From: Sphingomonadales bacterium
Lineage (GTDB): Bacteria; Pseudomonadota; Alphaproteobacteria; SMXS01
NCBI GenBank assembly: GCA_022844405.1
Contig: JALHLV010000037.1
Coordinates: 1-32,130, forward strand
Direction of reading: 5' to 3'
DNA: 32,130 nucleotides
Shown here: one piece after another, positions 25,032-32,130 of the stretch
Layout: every line of letters starts with the position of its first letter
Numbering within the stretch: position 1 is the stretch's first letter
Notes under the pieces: generated by a model
The model's input: the letters and a program-made list of their open reading frames with translations, nothing else
Database searches by the model: none
Told to the model about the DNA's origin: nothing
Translations under genes and position numbers: made by a program

Positions 25032-25280
25032 TCAATCCAGTTCGTCGCCTGAGCGCGGCGGCTGCGTTCCCGTGCTGTCGAGAATTTTCCGGACCCTGTT
25101 CCAGTCGCCGCGCTGAGCACGTTGCCGCAGCATGTCTTCAGTCCGTAGCGCGGACAGTTTTTCAGCCACGGCTGTGGCGATAAACTGGTTGAGCGAGACG
25201 CCTTCCTGCGCAGCCGTTTCCTTGACAGCCTGCATCACGCTCTGTGAAAGCCGGAGTGGGTAATTCGCTGCTTTTGTCAT
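25032..25280 (-). CDS. Ribbon-helix-helix antitoxin
   Basis: 82 residues. The N-terminal half, NYPLRLSQSVMQAVKETAAQ followed by EGVSLNQFIATAVAEKLSAL, is a ribbon-helix-helix DNA-binding domain of the HicB-associated/CopG type. The C-terminal 40 residues are charged and would wrap the toxin. Its start overlaps the toxin's stop by four bases (25277-25280), so the toxin is encoded first, the reverse of most vapBC pairs. It probably represses the A/T-rich promoter at 25707-25728. Confidence 0.88.
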   Translation of the reverse strand: MTKAANYPLRLSQSVMQAVKETAAQEGVSLNQFIATAVAEKLSALRTEDMLRQRAQRGDWNRVRKILDSTGTQPPRSGDELD

Positions 25281-25702
25281 TTCGACCTCAGAGTTCTCAT
25301 CGCGTCTTGTGGCTCCAGCAGGTCTATCCCGAATGAAGCCGGCACCCTTCCATAGTCCTTGAGATTGAACGTCACAATCGCGCTGGCTCGGCCGTTGACC
25401 GCGGTTTCCAGAACCATGTCGTCATATGGATCCGAAAGGAGCGGGCGCCAAAGGTAGTGAATGTCTACGGGCTCCAGGATCGATGCGAGACCATCGAGGA
25501 TGGCCTCTATGTCATCCGGTGATAGACCCGTCTCCTCCATTAGGCCCGGCCGCGACAGCACCGCCTCATACTCGATGAAAAGTGGTACCGAGATCAGTCC
25601 GACTAGCGACCGTTCGCCTATCGCGTCGAGAATGGCGCGAGAAGCCCCTTTGGCGCTTCTGACGGCTGCAACGACTACGTCTGTATCCAGCACCAACCGC
25701 AT
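25277..25702 (-). CDS. PIN-domain toxin (VapC-like, COG1569 type)
   Basis: 141-residue predicted ribonuclease. The acidic PIN residues are visible: Asp6 and Asp8 in LVLDTDVVVAAV, Glu in FIEYEAVL, and Asp in DPYDDMVLE. The strand IVTFNLKDYG is the usual C-terminal motif, with Asn where many relatives have Asp. Members cut tRNA or rRNA to arrest growth. The pair lies antisense within the otherwise conserved dapD-dapE run, which points to acquisition by insertion. The sequence is less GC-rich than its neighbours. Confidence 0.88.
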   Translation of the reverse strand: MRLVLDTDVVVAAVRSAKGASRAILDAIGERSLVGLISVPLFIEYEAVLSRPGLMEETGLSPDDIEAILDGLASILEPVDIHYLWRPLLSDPYDDMVLETAVNGRASAIVTFNLKDYGRVPASFGIDLLEPQDAMRTLRSK

Positions 25703-25706
25703 AATG

Positions 25707-25728
25707 TGATATTATATATGATATCATA
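25707..25728. promoter_or_regulatory. A/T-rich palindromic operator/promoter of the PIN toxin-antitoxin pair
   Basis: TGATAT (25707-25712) and ATATCA (25721-25726) form an inverted repeat, and TATGATATCATA (25717-25728) is a perfect 12-base palindrome. They start 4 bases upstream of the toxin ATG, so the mRNA leader is very short or absent. The A/T content is exceptional here. RHH antitoxins bind such sites to autorepress. The region is also just upstream of dapE. Confidence 0.6.
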
Positions 25729-25782
25729 AGTAGAAACCAGATTTTGGTGTGCGAACCCATGCGATTGGCTAAAGTGCGCGCC

Positions 25783-26928
25783 ATGACCAGCATCGATCCC
25801 GTTGAACTTACCCAGGAACTGATCCGCCGTCCCAGCGTGACGCCGGCGGACGCGGGGGCGCTCGACGTGCTGCAGCGGGCGCTGGAGAAGATCGGGTTCG
25901 CTTGCAGGCGCTACGTGTTCTCCGAGGAGGGCACTCCCGACATCGACAACCTCTATGCGCGGCTGGGCACGGCGTTGCCGAACTTCTGCTTCGCCGGGCA
26001 CACGGATGTGGTGCCGGTCGGCGACCTGGCCGGCTGGACGGTCGATCCGTTCGGGGCCCAGATCATCGACGGCAATCTGTTCGGGCGTGGCGCGGCCGAC
26101 ATGAAGGCGGCCATCGCCTGCTTCACTGCGGCGGCTGGACGGTTCGCCGCCGGACACAAGGATTTCCCCGGCTCCATCAGCCTGCTGATCACCGGCGACG
26201 AGGAAGGCCCGTCGATCAACGGCACGAAGAAGGTGCTGGAGGCGCTGCGGGAAGAGGGCGAGCAGCTCACCCACTGCCTGGTCGGCGAGCCCACCAACCC
26301 CATCAGGCTCGGCGACATGGCCAAGATCGGCCGGCGCGGCAGCCTCAACGGCCTGGTCACCGTCAACGGCGTGCAGGGCCACGTGGCCTATCCGCACCTG
26401 GCCGACAATCCGGCGCCGAAGCTGGCGCGGCTGATGGCCCGCCTGGTCGCGCTGGAGCTGGACCGGGGCAACGCCCACTTCCAGGCATCCAACCTGGAGA
26501 TCACCGCCATGGAGACCAGCCCCGGCGCCGAAAACGTCATCCCGGCCTGGGCGCGCTGCCGCTTCAACGTGCGGTTCAACAGCGACCATTCCTCCGAGGA
26601 CGTGGAGCGGCTGGTGCGCAACGCGCTCGACCAGGAGCTGATCGACTACGACCTCGCCATCAAGGTCAGCGGCGAATCCTTCCTGACGCCGCCGGGCAGG
26701 CTGAGCAGCCTGATCGTCGAGGCCTGCAAGTCGGTGCTGGGCGTCGAGCCCGAACTCAGCACCACCGGCGGCACGTCGGACGCGCGCTTCATCAAGGATT
26801 ACTGCCCGGTGATCGAATTCGGCATGGCGAGCGGCACCATGCACAAGGTCGACGAGCGGGTCGCGGTAGCGGACATCGAAGGCTTGACGAAGATCTACGA
26901 GGAAGTGCTAAAGCGCTACTTCCTTTGA
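25783..26928 (+). CDS. dapE: Succinyl-diaminopimelate desuccinylase
   Basis: 381-residue zinc peptidase-family enzyme that removes succinate to give LL-diaminopimelate. Metal and catalytic motifs are AGHTDVVP (His73, Asp75), GRGAADMK (Asp106) and TGDEEGPS (the Glu-Glu pair). [11 protein letters not shown] and the C-terminal [14 protein letters not shown] supply the dimer-contact and last zinc residues. I chose ATG 25783 ([20 protein letters not shown]) because relatives start there; an in-frame upstream ATG at 25744 would add 13 residues without similarity. It is separated from dapD by the toxin-antitoxin pair, so it needs its own promoter. Confidence 0.97.
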   Translation: MTSIDPVELTQELIRRPSVTPADAGALDVLQRALEKIGFACRRYVFSEEGTPDIDNLYARLGTALPNFCFAGHTDVVPVGDLAGWTVDPFGAQIIDGNLFGRGAADMKAAIACFTAAAGRFAAGHKDFPGSISLLITGDEEGPSINGTKKVLEALREEGEQLTHCLVGEPTNPIRLGDMAKIGRRGSLNGLVTVNGVQGHVAYPHLADNPAPKLARLMARLVALELDRGNAHFQASNLEITAMETSPGAENVIPAWARCRFNVRFNSDHSSEDVERLVRNALDQELIDYDLAIKVSGESFLTPPGRLSSLIVEACKSVLGVEPELSTTGGTSDARFIKDYCPVIEFGMASGTMHKVDERVAVADIEGLTKIYEEVLKRYFL

Positions 26929-26930
26929 TC

Positions 26931-27022
26931 CGTCATTGCGAGCCGCGTAGCGGCGCGGCAACCCAGCAGCAACGGTCAAGCGGCGGCAATGCCTGGGTTG
27001 CCGCGCTTCGCTCGCAATGACG
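26931..27022. repeat. Palindromic repeat element, family 2 (CGTCATTGCGAG)
   Basis: The left arm 26931-26966 and right arm 26993-27022 share CGTCATTGCGAGC at the outside and CGCGGCAACCCAG at the inside, each 13 bases and perfectly complementary. An asymmetric internal bulge lies between them. The 92-base unit fills the gap between convergent dapE and truA. Similar CGTCATTGCGAG palindromes are common in alphaproteobacterial genomes. It may serve as a two-way transcription brake. Confidence 0.8.
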
Positions 27023-27028
27023 TAAGGG

Positions 27029-27769
27029 TTAAGGATATACCACTCGCGTCAAATAAAGCCCGTCCGGCGGCGCGTTCAGCCCCAACCGCTGCCTGTCCCG
27101 CGCCTCCAGCGCCGCGGTCACGTCGCCCGGCGTCCACTTGCCTTCGCCGACCAGCTTCAGTGTGCCGACCATGGAGCGCACCTGGTGGTGCAGGAACGAG
27201 CGCGCCTCGGCGACGATCGTGATCTCATGACCGTGGCGCATGACATCGAGCCGGTCTAGGGTCTTCAGCGGCGACTGCGCCTGGCAGTGCACCGAGCGGA
27301 AGGTGGTGAAGTCGTGCCGCCCAACCAGAGTCTGGGCCGCGTCATGCATCGCGTCCGCGTCCAGCGGCACCGGCACCTGCCACGCGAGCCCGTGGTCGAA
27401 AGTCAGCGGTGGGCGGCGATTGACGATGCGGTAGCGGTAGGCACGGCCGACGGCGTCGAACCGGGCATGGAATTCGGGCGCGGCCACCGCCGCGTCCAGC
27501 ACCGCGACCGGATCGGGCTTCAGATGATGATTGAGCGCGCCCTGGACCTCCCTCGGGCTCTTGTCGGCGGTCAGGTCGAAATGCACCACCTGGCCTTCGG
27601 CGTGAACGCCCGCGTCGGTGCGGCCGGCGCCGGTGACGGTCACCGCCTCGCCGCAGAACATCTCGATGGCGCGCTCCAGCGCCGCCTGGATCGACGGCCC
27701 GTTGGTCTGGCGCTGGAAGCCGACGAACGGCCCGCCGTCATATTCGATGGTGAGGCGATAGCGCGGCAT
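27029..27769 (-). CDS. truA: tRNA pseudouridine(38-40) synthase
   Basis: 246-residue enzyme that makes pseudouridine at positions 38-40 of the tRNA anticodon arm. The catalytic Asp52 is in [23 protein letters not shown] (10-21) and [14 protein letters not shown] are the other family landmarks. The start ATG shares one base with the fmt stop (TGATG at 27771-27767), so translation is coupled. The open frame continues far upstream inside fmt, but the TruA N-terminus [12 protein letters not shown] fixes the start. Confidence 0.98.
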   Translation of the reverse strand: MPRYRLTIEYDGGPFVGFQRQTNGPSIQAALERAIEMFCGEAVTVTGAGRTDAGVHAEGQVVHFDLTADKSPREVQGALNHHLKPDPVAVLDAAVAAPEFHARFDAVGRAYRYRIVNRRPPLTFDHGLAWQVPVPLDADAMHDAAQTLVGRHDFTTFRSVHCQAQSPLKTLDRLDVMRHGHEITIVAEARSFLHHQVRSMVGTLKLVGEGKWTPGDVTAALEARDRQRLGLNAPPDGLYLTRVVYP

Positions 27770-28692
27770 CAGCCCAGGACCTCGCCGCGCGGGATCGGGA
27801 ATCCGCGCAACAGCGCGTCCGCGCCCATGGCGCCCTTGCCGGCGCGTTGCAGTTCGGTCAGCAACACAGCGCCGTCGCCGCAGGCGATGGTGAGTGTGTC
27901 GTCGAGCACCGTGCCGGGCGCGCCCGAACCGGCGGCGACCCTGCTGCGCAACGCCTTTATGCGTTCGCCGCGATATTCGAACCACGCGCCGGGAAATGGG
28001 CTCAGGCCGCGGATGTGGCGGTCCACCTCGATAGCGGGGCGCGACCAATCGATGCGCCCCTCGGCCTTGTCGATCTTCTTCGCATAGATGACGCCATCCT
28101 CGGGCTGCGGCTCCGGAACGGCGCCGGCCTGCACATCCGCCAGCGCCTCGAACAGCGGTGCGGCGCCCAGCGCGGCCAGCGCGTCGTGCAGCTCGCCCGC
28201 CGTCATTTCCGGGCCGATGGGGATTTCCCGGCGACGGTAGACCGGACCGGTGTCGAGGCCTTGCTCCATCCGCATGATGCAGACGCCGGTTTTCTCGTCG
28301 CCCGCCATGATCGCCCGCTGGATCGGGGCGGCGCCGCGCCAGCGTGGCAGCAGCGAGGCATGGACGTTGAGGCACCCGAGGCGCGGCGCGTCAAGGACCG
28401 GCTTGGGCAGGATCAGGCCGTAGGCGGCGACCACGGCGACTTCGAGATCGAGCGCGGCGAACGCCTGCTGGTCATCGGCGGATTTCAGCGTTTCCGGCGT
28501 GAGAACCGGGATGCCCAGCATGTCGGCCAGGCGGTGTACCGGAGACGGCTGCGGCTTCTTGCCGCGCCCCGCCTGGCGCGGCGGCTGGCTGTAGACGGCG
28601 GCGATCTGGTGGCCATGGGTCCGCGACCAGCCGGCCAGATCGGCGAGGATGCGCGCCGCGAAGTCGGGCGTGCCCATGAAGGCGATGCGCAT
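27769..28692 (-). CDS. fmt: Methionyl-tRNA formyltransferase
   Basis: 307 residues. Formylates initiator Met-tRNA using 10-formyl-THF. It begins [13 protein letters not shown]. The catalytic trio is Asn109, His111 and Asp147 in [18 protein letters not shown] and QGLDTGPV. The C-terminal OB-like domain binds the tRNA. It follows def by 13 bases and precedes truA with a 1-base overlap: def-fmt-truA is a single operon. Confidence 0.98.
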   Translation of the reverse strand: MRIAFMGTPDFAARILADLAGWSRTHGHQIAAVYSQPPRQAGRGKKPQPSPVHRLADMLGIPVLTPETLKSADDQQAFAALDLEVAVVAAYGLILPKPVLDAPRLGCLNVHASLLPRWRGAAPIQRAIMAGDEKTGVCIMRMEQGLDTGPVYRRREIPIGPEMTAGELHDALAALGAAPLFEALADVQAGAVPEPQPEDGVIYAKKIDKAEGRIDWSRPAIEVDRHIRGLSPFPGAWFEYRGERIKALRSRVAAGSGAPGTVLDDTLTIACGDGAVLLTELQRAGKGAMGADALLRGFPIPRGEVLG

Positions 28693-28705
28693 CTTTCGGG
28701 TCCGG

Positions 28706-29224
28706 TTATTCGGCGGCTTCGGCTTTGCGGGCCTTGGTCAGCTTGCGCACGATCATGTCGCGCTTCATCCGCGACAGATGGTCGATGAACAGCACGCCGT
28801 TCAGATGGTCCATCTCGTGCTGGATGCAGGTGGCGAGCAGGCCGGTCGCGTGAATCTCCCGCGCCTCGCCGTCGTAGTCCAGGAAGCGCACCTTCACCTC
28901 GGCGGGACGGTCCACGTCGCCGAACATCTCCGGCACCGACAGGCAGCCTTCCTGGTAGGAGGCCAGCTCTTCGGACTCCCAGACGATCTCCGGATTGATG
29001 AAGTAGCGCGGCGCCCGGCCTTCCTCCTCGGTGGCGATGTCCATCACCAGCACCCGCTTGGGCACGCCGACCTGGATGGCGGCGAGGCCGATGCCGGGCG
29101 CGTCGTACATGGTCTCGAGCATGTCGTCCATCAGCGCGCGCAGTTCGTCGTCGACCGTCTCCACAGGCTTCGATACCTGCTTCAGGACCGGATCGGGAAC
29201 GGTGACGATGGTGCGGATGGCCAT
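28706..29224 (-). CDS. def: Peptide deformylase
   Basis: 172-residue metalloenzyme that removes the formyl group from new proteins. The three motifs are [10 protein letters not shown] (44-53), EGCLSVP (92-98, Cys94) and QHEMDHLNG (His136, Glu137, His140). The start ATG 29224 ([15 protein letters not shown]) was chosen over an earlier in-frame start at 29278 by fit to the family. The gene is divergent from rmuC, with 138 bases between. Confidence 0.98.
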   Translation of the reverse strand: MAIRTIVTVPDPVLKQVSKPVETVDDELRALMDDMLETMYDAPGIGLAAIQVGVPKRVLVMDIATEEEGRAPRYFINPEIVWESEELASYQEGCLSVPEMFGDVDRPAEVKVRFLDYDGEAREIHATGLLATCIQHEMDHLNGVLFIDHLSRMKRDMIVRKLTKARKAEAAE

Positions 29225-29362
29225 TTCTGCTCGCTGGTTTGTTTGCCGGTAGGTAGTACGGGCGGCCGGAAGCGTCAAGCGGCCACGGTACAGTGTCTAT
29301 GGGCACGGCGAATCCCGGCATGATACCCTATCTCATATGCCTGTCATCAAAACCGAGGACCG

Positions 29363-30439
29363 ATGGAAGACTCCGGAGCCCTGCTCGTATTCGGCCTGAT
29401 CGCCGTCGCCCTGTTGGTCGCGGGCGGCTTCTGGCTGGTGCTCAACCATTTGAAGCAGCCGCGCCAGGATCCCATGGCGCAGTGGCAGGCCGACCAGCTC
29501 TCCAGCCTGACGGCAAGGCTCCAGGCGCTGGCCGAAAGCCAGGTCAGCCTGCAGTCCGCCATCAACCAGCGGCTCGACAGCGTCACCCACCGGCTGGGCG
29601 AAGGCTTCAGCCAGAACGCGGAAAAAACCGCCAAGTCGCTGGGCGAGATCCAGGAGCGGCTCACCGTCATCGACAAGGCGCAGGACAATCTGATCAAGCT
29701 GTCGAACGATGTGGTCGGGCTGCAGGACATCCTCAGCAACAAGCAGGCGCGCGGCGCGTTCGGCGAGATCCAGCTCAACGACCTGGTGTCGTCCATCCTG
29801 CCGCCCACCGCCTACGAGTTCCAGGCGACGCTGACCAACGGCAAGCGGGCCGACTGCCTGATCCATCTGCCCAAGCCGCCCGGCTCCATCGCCATCGACG
29901 CCAAGTTCCCGCTGGAAAGCTACCGGCTGCTGCAGGCCGCCGAGCGCGGCGACGAGCGCAAGCTGGCCGAGCGCGCGTTCCGGATCGACGTATTGAAGCA
30001 CGTGGCCGATATCGCCGAGCGCTACGTGGCGATCGAGGGCACCGCCGATTCGGCGCTGATGTTCCTGCCGTCCGAGGCGGTCTATGCCGAGCTGCATGCC
30101 AATTTCCGCGACGTGGTCGAAAAGTCGTTCGCGGCCAAGGTCTGGATTGTCTCGCCCACCACCATGATGGCGACGCTGAACACCGTGCGTGCCATCCTCA
30201 GGGACGTGCGGATGCGCGAGCAGGCCGGGCTGATCCAGAAGGAGGTGGCGGTGCTGATGGACGACATCCGCCGGCTGGACAAGCGCGTCGACAGTCTGCA
30301 GACGCACTTCAACCAGGCCAGCCGCGACATCGACGACATCGTCATTTCCAGCAAGAAGGTCACCAGCCGGGCGGGGAAGATCGAGGAGCTGGAGCTCGAC
30401 AAGGTCGAGCCGGTGGTGAAGCTGGTGGTGGAGAATTAG
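29363..30439 (+). CDS. rmuC: RmuC family DNA recombination protein
   Basis: 358 residues. The N-terminal 28 residues form a membrane segment (LLVFGLIAVALLVAGGFWLV), then a long coiled coil (about 35-125) and the RmuC nuclease-like core. In the core, QARGAFGEIQLNDLVSSILP, SIAIDAKFPLE and WIVSPTTMMATLNTV are typical. RmuC limits recombination at inverted repeats in E. coli and is related to PD-(D/E)xK nucleases. It is shorter than the E. coli protein (about 475), as usual in this class. The 3' end is followed by the inverted repeat at 30471-30619. Confidence 0.95.
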   Translation: MEDSGALLVFGLIAVALLVAGGFWLVLNHLKQPRQDPMAQWQADQLSSLTARLQALAESQVSLQSAINQRLDSVTHRLGEGFSQNAEKTAKSLGEIQERLTVIDKAQDNLIKLSNDVVGLQDILSNKQARGAFGEIQLNDLVSSILPPTAYEFQATLTNGKRADCLIHLPKPPGSIAIDAKFPLESYRLLQAAERGDERKLAERAFRIDVLKHVADIAERYVAIEGTADSALMFLPSEAVYAELHANFRDVVEKSFAAKVWIVSPTTMMATLNTVRAILRDVRMREQAGLIQKEVAVLMDDIRRLDKRVDSLQTHFNQASRDIDDIVISSKKVTSRAGKIEELELDKVEPVVKLVVEN

Positions 30440-30470
30440 GGGCAGCGCCCCCTCGCTCGCTCCACTCTCT

Positions 30471-30619
30471 TTGTCACCCCCGCCAAGCGCAGCGCGAGCG
30501 GGGGCCCATCTGGCCGAAAAAGGCGCGATGCTTGGCCTTGCTGATGGAGCGGTTCCTTCAAAATGAATACTTGCTCAGACATGGGTCCCCGCTCGCGCTG
30601 CGCTTGGCGGGGATGACAA
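30471..30619. repeat. Inverted-repeat element, family 1, copy 2
   Basis: The left arm 30471-30509 and right arm 30581-30619 are reverse complements at 37 of 39 bases, with a 71-base centre. The arms run TTGTCA-CCCCGCC through GCGCGAGCGGGG to CCCAT. The outer TTGTCA and the inner CCCAT/ATGGG words are shared with the element at 1145-1389. It lies between convergent rmuC and recR. No coding frame of note is inside. Confidence 0.82.
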
Positions 30620-30643
30620 TTTGGGGGATGGGTGCAGATGGCC

Positions 30644-31246
30644 CTAAAACGGCCGCCGCGCCCTCAGCGCCGTGGTCAGCGTGCCGTCGTCGAGATAATC
30701 CAATTCACCACCCATGGGGACGCCGTGGGCCAGGCTGGTGACCGTCACGCCGGCGTCCTTCAGGCGATCGGTGATGTAGTGGGCCGTCGTCTGGCCATCC
30801 ACCGTCGCGTTCATGGCGAGGATCACCTCGCTCACCTCGGGCCGGCTTGCCCGGTCGATCAGACTCGCGATGTTGAGATCGTCCGGGCCGACGCCGTCGA
30901 GCGCCGACAGCACGCCGCCGAGGATGTGATAGCGGCCCTTGTAGGCGGCCCGCTCCAGCGCCCACAGATCGGCGACCTCCTCGACCACGCAGAGGATCGC
31001 CGGGTCGCGGCGCGGGTCGGTGCAGATGTGGCACGGATCGACCGTGTCCAGGTTGCCGCAGACGCCGCATGGCTTGATGTTGGTAGCGGCTTCGGTGAGC
31101 GCCCGGGCCAACGGCTCCATGGCCGACGGACCCTTCTTCAGCAGGTGCAGGGTCGCGCGCCTCGCCGAGCGCGGACCGAGCCCCGGCAGCTTGGCGAGAA
31201 GCTGGATGAGTCCGTCGATCTCGGGACTGATGACGGGCGCCGCCAT
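30644..31246 (-). CDS. recR: Recombination mediator protein RecR
   Basis: 200 residues. Works with RecF/RecO to load RecA at gaps. The helix-hairpin-helix is at [18 protein letters not shown] (about 19-36). The four-cysteine zinc finger has Cys60, 63, 72 and 75 ([16 protein letters not shown]). The TOPRIM domain starts at [15 protein letters not shown]. It begins 4 bases after ebfC ends, within the dnaX-ebfC-recR operon. Confidence 0.98.
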   Translation of the reverse strand: MAAPVISPEIDGLIQLLAKLPGLGPRSARRATLHLLKKGPSAMEPLARALTEAATNIKPCGVCGNLDTVDPCHICTDPRRDPAILCVVEEVADLWALERAAYKGRYHILGGVLSALDGVGPDDLNIASLIDRASRPEVSEVILAMNATVDGQTTAHYITDRLKDAGVTVTSLAHGVPMGGELDYLDDGTLTTALRARRPF

Positions 31247-31250
31247 CCCT

Positions 31251-31574
31251 TTAGAACGGCAGGCTCATGCCGGGCGGCAGCTCGAGGCCGCCGGTGACCT
31301 TCTTCATCTCCTCGGCGGCGTAGGACTCGGCCTGGGCCTTGGCGTCCTTGTGGGCGGCCAGGATCAGGTCCTCGAGCATCTCGACGTCGTCGGGATTGGC
31401 AATGGACGGATCGATACGGATGCGCTTCATCTCGCCCTTGCCCGACAGGGTGACGACGACCATGCCGCCGCCCGAGGTGCCGTCCACCTCGGCGCTTTCG
31501 AGCGCGGCCTGCATGTCGGCCATCTTCTGTTGCATCTGCTGGGCCTGCTTCAGCATGCCGGCGAGATTCTTCAT
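31251..31574 (-). CDS. ebfC: YbaB/EbfC family nucleoid-associated protein
   Basis: 107 residues, small dimeric DNA-binding protein. [20 protein letters not shown] is the long first helix, [20 protein letters not shown] the central sheet, and [20 protein letters not shown] the last helix. The frame is open upstream, but the ATG at 31574 fits the family and overlaps the dnaX stop by four bases. Its place between dnaX and recR is strongly conserved in bacteria. Confidence 0.97.
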   Translation of the reverse strand: MKNLAGMLKQAQQMQQKMADMQAALESAEVDGTSGGGMVVVTLSGKGEMKRIRIDPSIANPDDVEMLEDLILAAHKDAKAQAESYAAEEMKKVTGGLELPPGMSLPF

Positions 31575-32130
31575 AGGTCCAGTTCTCCCAATTCGTCCGG
31601 GTCCGCGTCGAGAACGGCGTCGGCCTCGGAAGGTGCCACCTCCGCCGCGGCGGTGTCGATGATCGATGTCACCTGGGCGCCCGGGAAGGCGCGCAGCGCG
31701 GCCTTGACCAGCGGGTGCTCGTTGACCTCGTCGTGCCGCTGGCGTTCGGCCGCCTGGCGTTGCTCGCGCAGGGTCGGCTCGCCGGCTTCGCGCGACACGG
31801 TGACCACCCAGCGCATGCCGGTCCATTCGTGGAGGCGCTGGCTGAGCTTGCCGATCAGGTCGGGCGGCGCGCGGCCCGCGGGCCGCAACTCGATGCGGCC
31901 GGGCTGAAAGCGTACCAGATGCACGTTGTCGATCAGGTGGGCCTCGAGCACGCCTTCCTTCTGCTCGACGGCGAGCGCGACGATGTCGAGGAAGGTGCGC
32001 GGCTGCGGCAGGCCGCTGGCCTGCGGCTGCAGGTCGGCCTGAGGCAGAGGCTCGGCGCGCGCCGAGCCATGGGAGACGGCCGAGGCGCCGCCATTGCCTG
32101 AAGGCGGCGGCGCGGCGGCCGGCGCGGCAG
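31571..32130 (-). CDS. dnaX: DNA polymerase III subunit gamma/tau, C-terminal part only
   Basis: The frame is open without a stop from 31571 to the window edge, giving 186 codons (185 residues and the stop). The first 35 or so residues seen are an Ala/Pro/Gly linker. The domain that follows, [33 protein letters not shown] and [19 protein letters not shown], is the alphaproteobacterial DnaX C-terminal domain that contacts the polymerase and helicase in the replisome. The ATPase core and any frameshift site for the short gamma form lie outside the window. It is coupled to ebfC by ATGA. Confidence 0.95.
   Translation of the reverse strand, partial: AAPAAAPPPSGNGGASAVSHGSARAEPLPQADLQPQASGLPQPRTFLDIVALAVEQKEGVLEAHLIDNVHLVRFQPGRIELRPAGRAPPDLIGKLSQRLHEWTGMRWVVTVSREAGEPTLREQRQAAERQRHDEVNEHPLVKAALRAFPGAQVTSIIDTAAAEVAPSEADAVLDADPDELGELDL

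Overview
The window is GC-rich chromosomal DNA, most likely from an alphaproteobacterium. The lineage call rests on the gene order HAD nucleotidase-dapD-dapE-truA-fmt-def-rmuC-recR-ebfC-dnaX, the form of the housekeeping proteins, and short palindromic repeats that begin GTCATCCC or CGTCATTGCGAG. The genus cannot be told from the sequence alone.

Layout, left to right. (1) 1-2880: the 3' part of argG, a nested inverted-repeat element, the yggT-folD pair and tRNA-Ala(CGC). (2) 3106-6913: a peroxiredoxin/HCCA-isomerase pair faces a complete four-gene bufferin operon. The operon encodes a DUF2282 precursor peptide, a DUF692/MNIO enzyme, a DUF2063 partner and a DoxX membrane protein. It lies behind a sequence that exactly fits the heavy-metal ECF promoter pattern GTAACC-N16-CGAA. 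A 21-base near-copy of the tRNA-Ala 3' end lies at 7132-7152, so 2885-7131 is bracketed like an island between attachment sites, although no integrase is present. (3) 7283-13543: two secreted proteins of unknown function, a cytochrome P450, an overlapping pair of exported proteins (mono-heme cytochrome c and TPR protein), and a NIPSNAP-like protein. (4) 13554-15534: a LuxR-type regulator with no luxI nearby, a small DUF4177-like gene before it, a lux-box-like palindrome upstream of both, and an SDR dehydrogenase. (5) 15597-19889: polA, a HigA-type antitoxin without HigB, a Fic toxin with a small putative antitoxin, and a CHCC zinc-finger protein. (6) 19996-26928: a close-packed run of ABC ATPase, nadB, D-amino-acid transaminase, HAD nucleotidase and dapD. 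A PIN/RHH toxin-antitoxin pair on the opposite strand then separates dapD from dapE. (7) 27029-32130: truA-fmt-def, rmuC, and recR-ebfC-dnaX, the last cut by the window end.

How the genes fit together. The bufferin operon should make, modify and export a copper-binding peptide under metal stress. dapD and dapE serve lysine and diaminopimelate synthesis, and nadB starts NAD synthesis. def and fmt handle the N-terminal formyl-methionine. dnaX, ebfC and recR form the usual replication and recombination cluster. Accessory material (two toxin-antitoxin loci, the orphan HigA, the LuxR solo, palindromic repeats) sits in the gaps between these blocks. Every convergent gene junction wider than about 90 bases carries a palindromic repeat, while the tight convergent junctions carry none.
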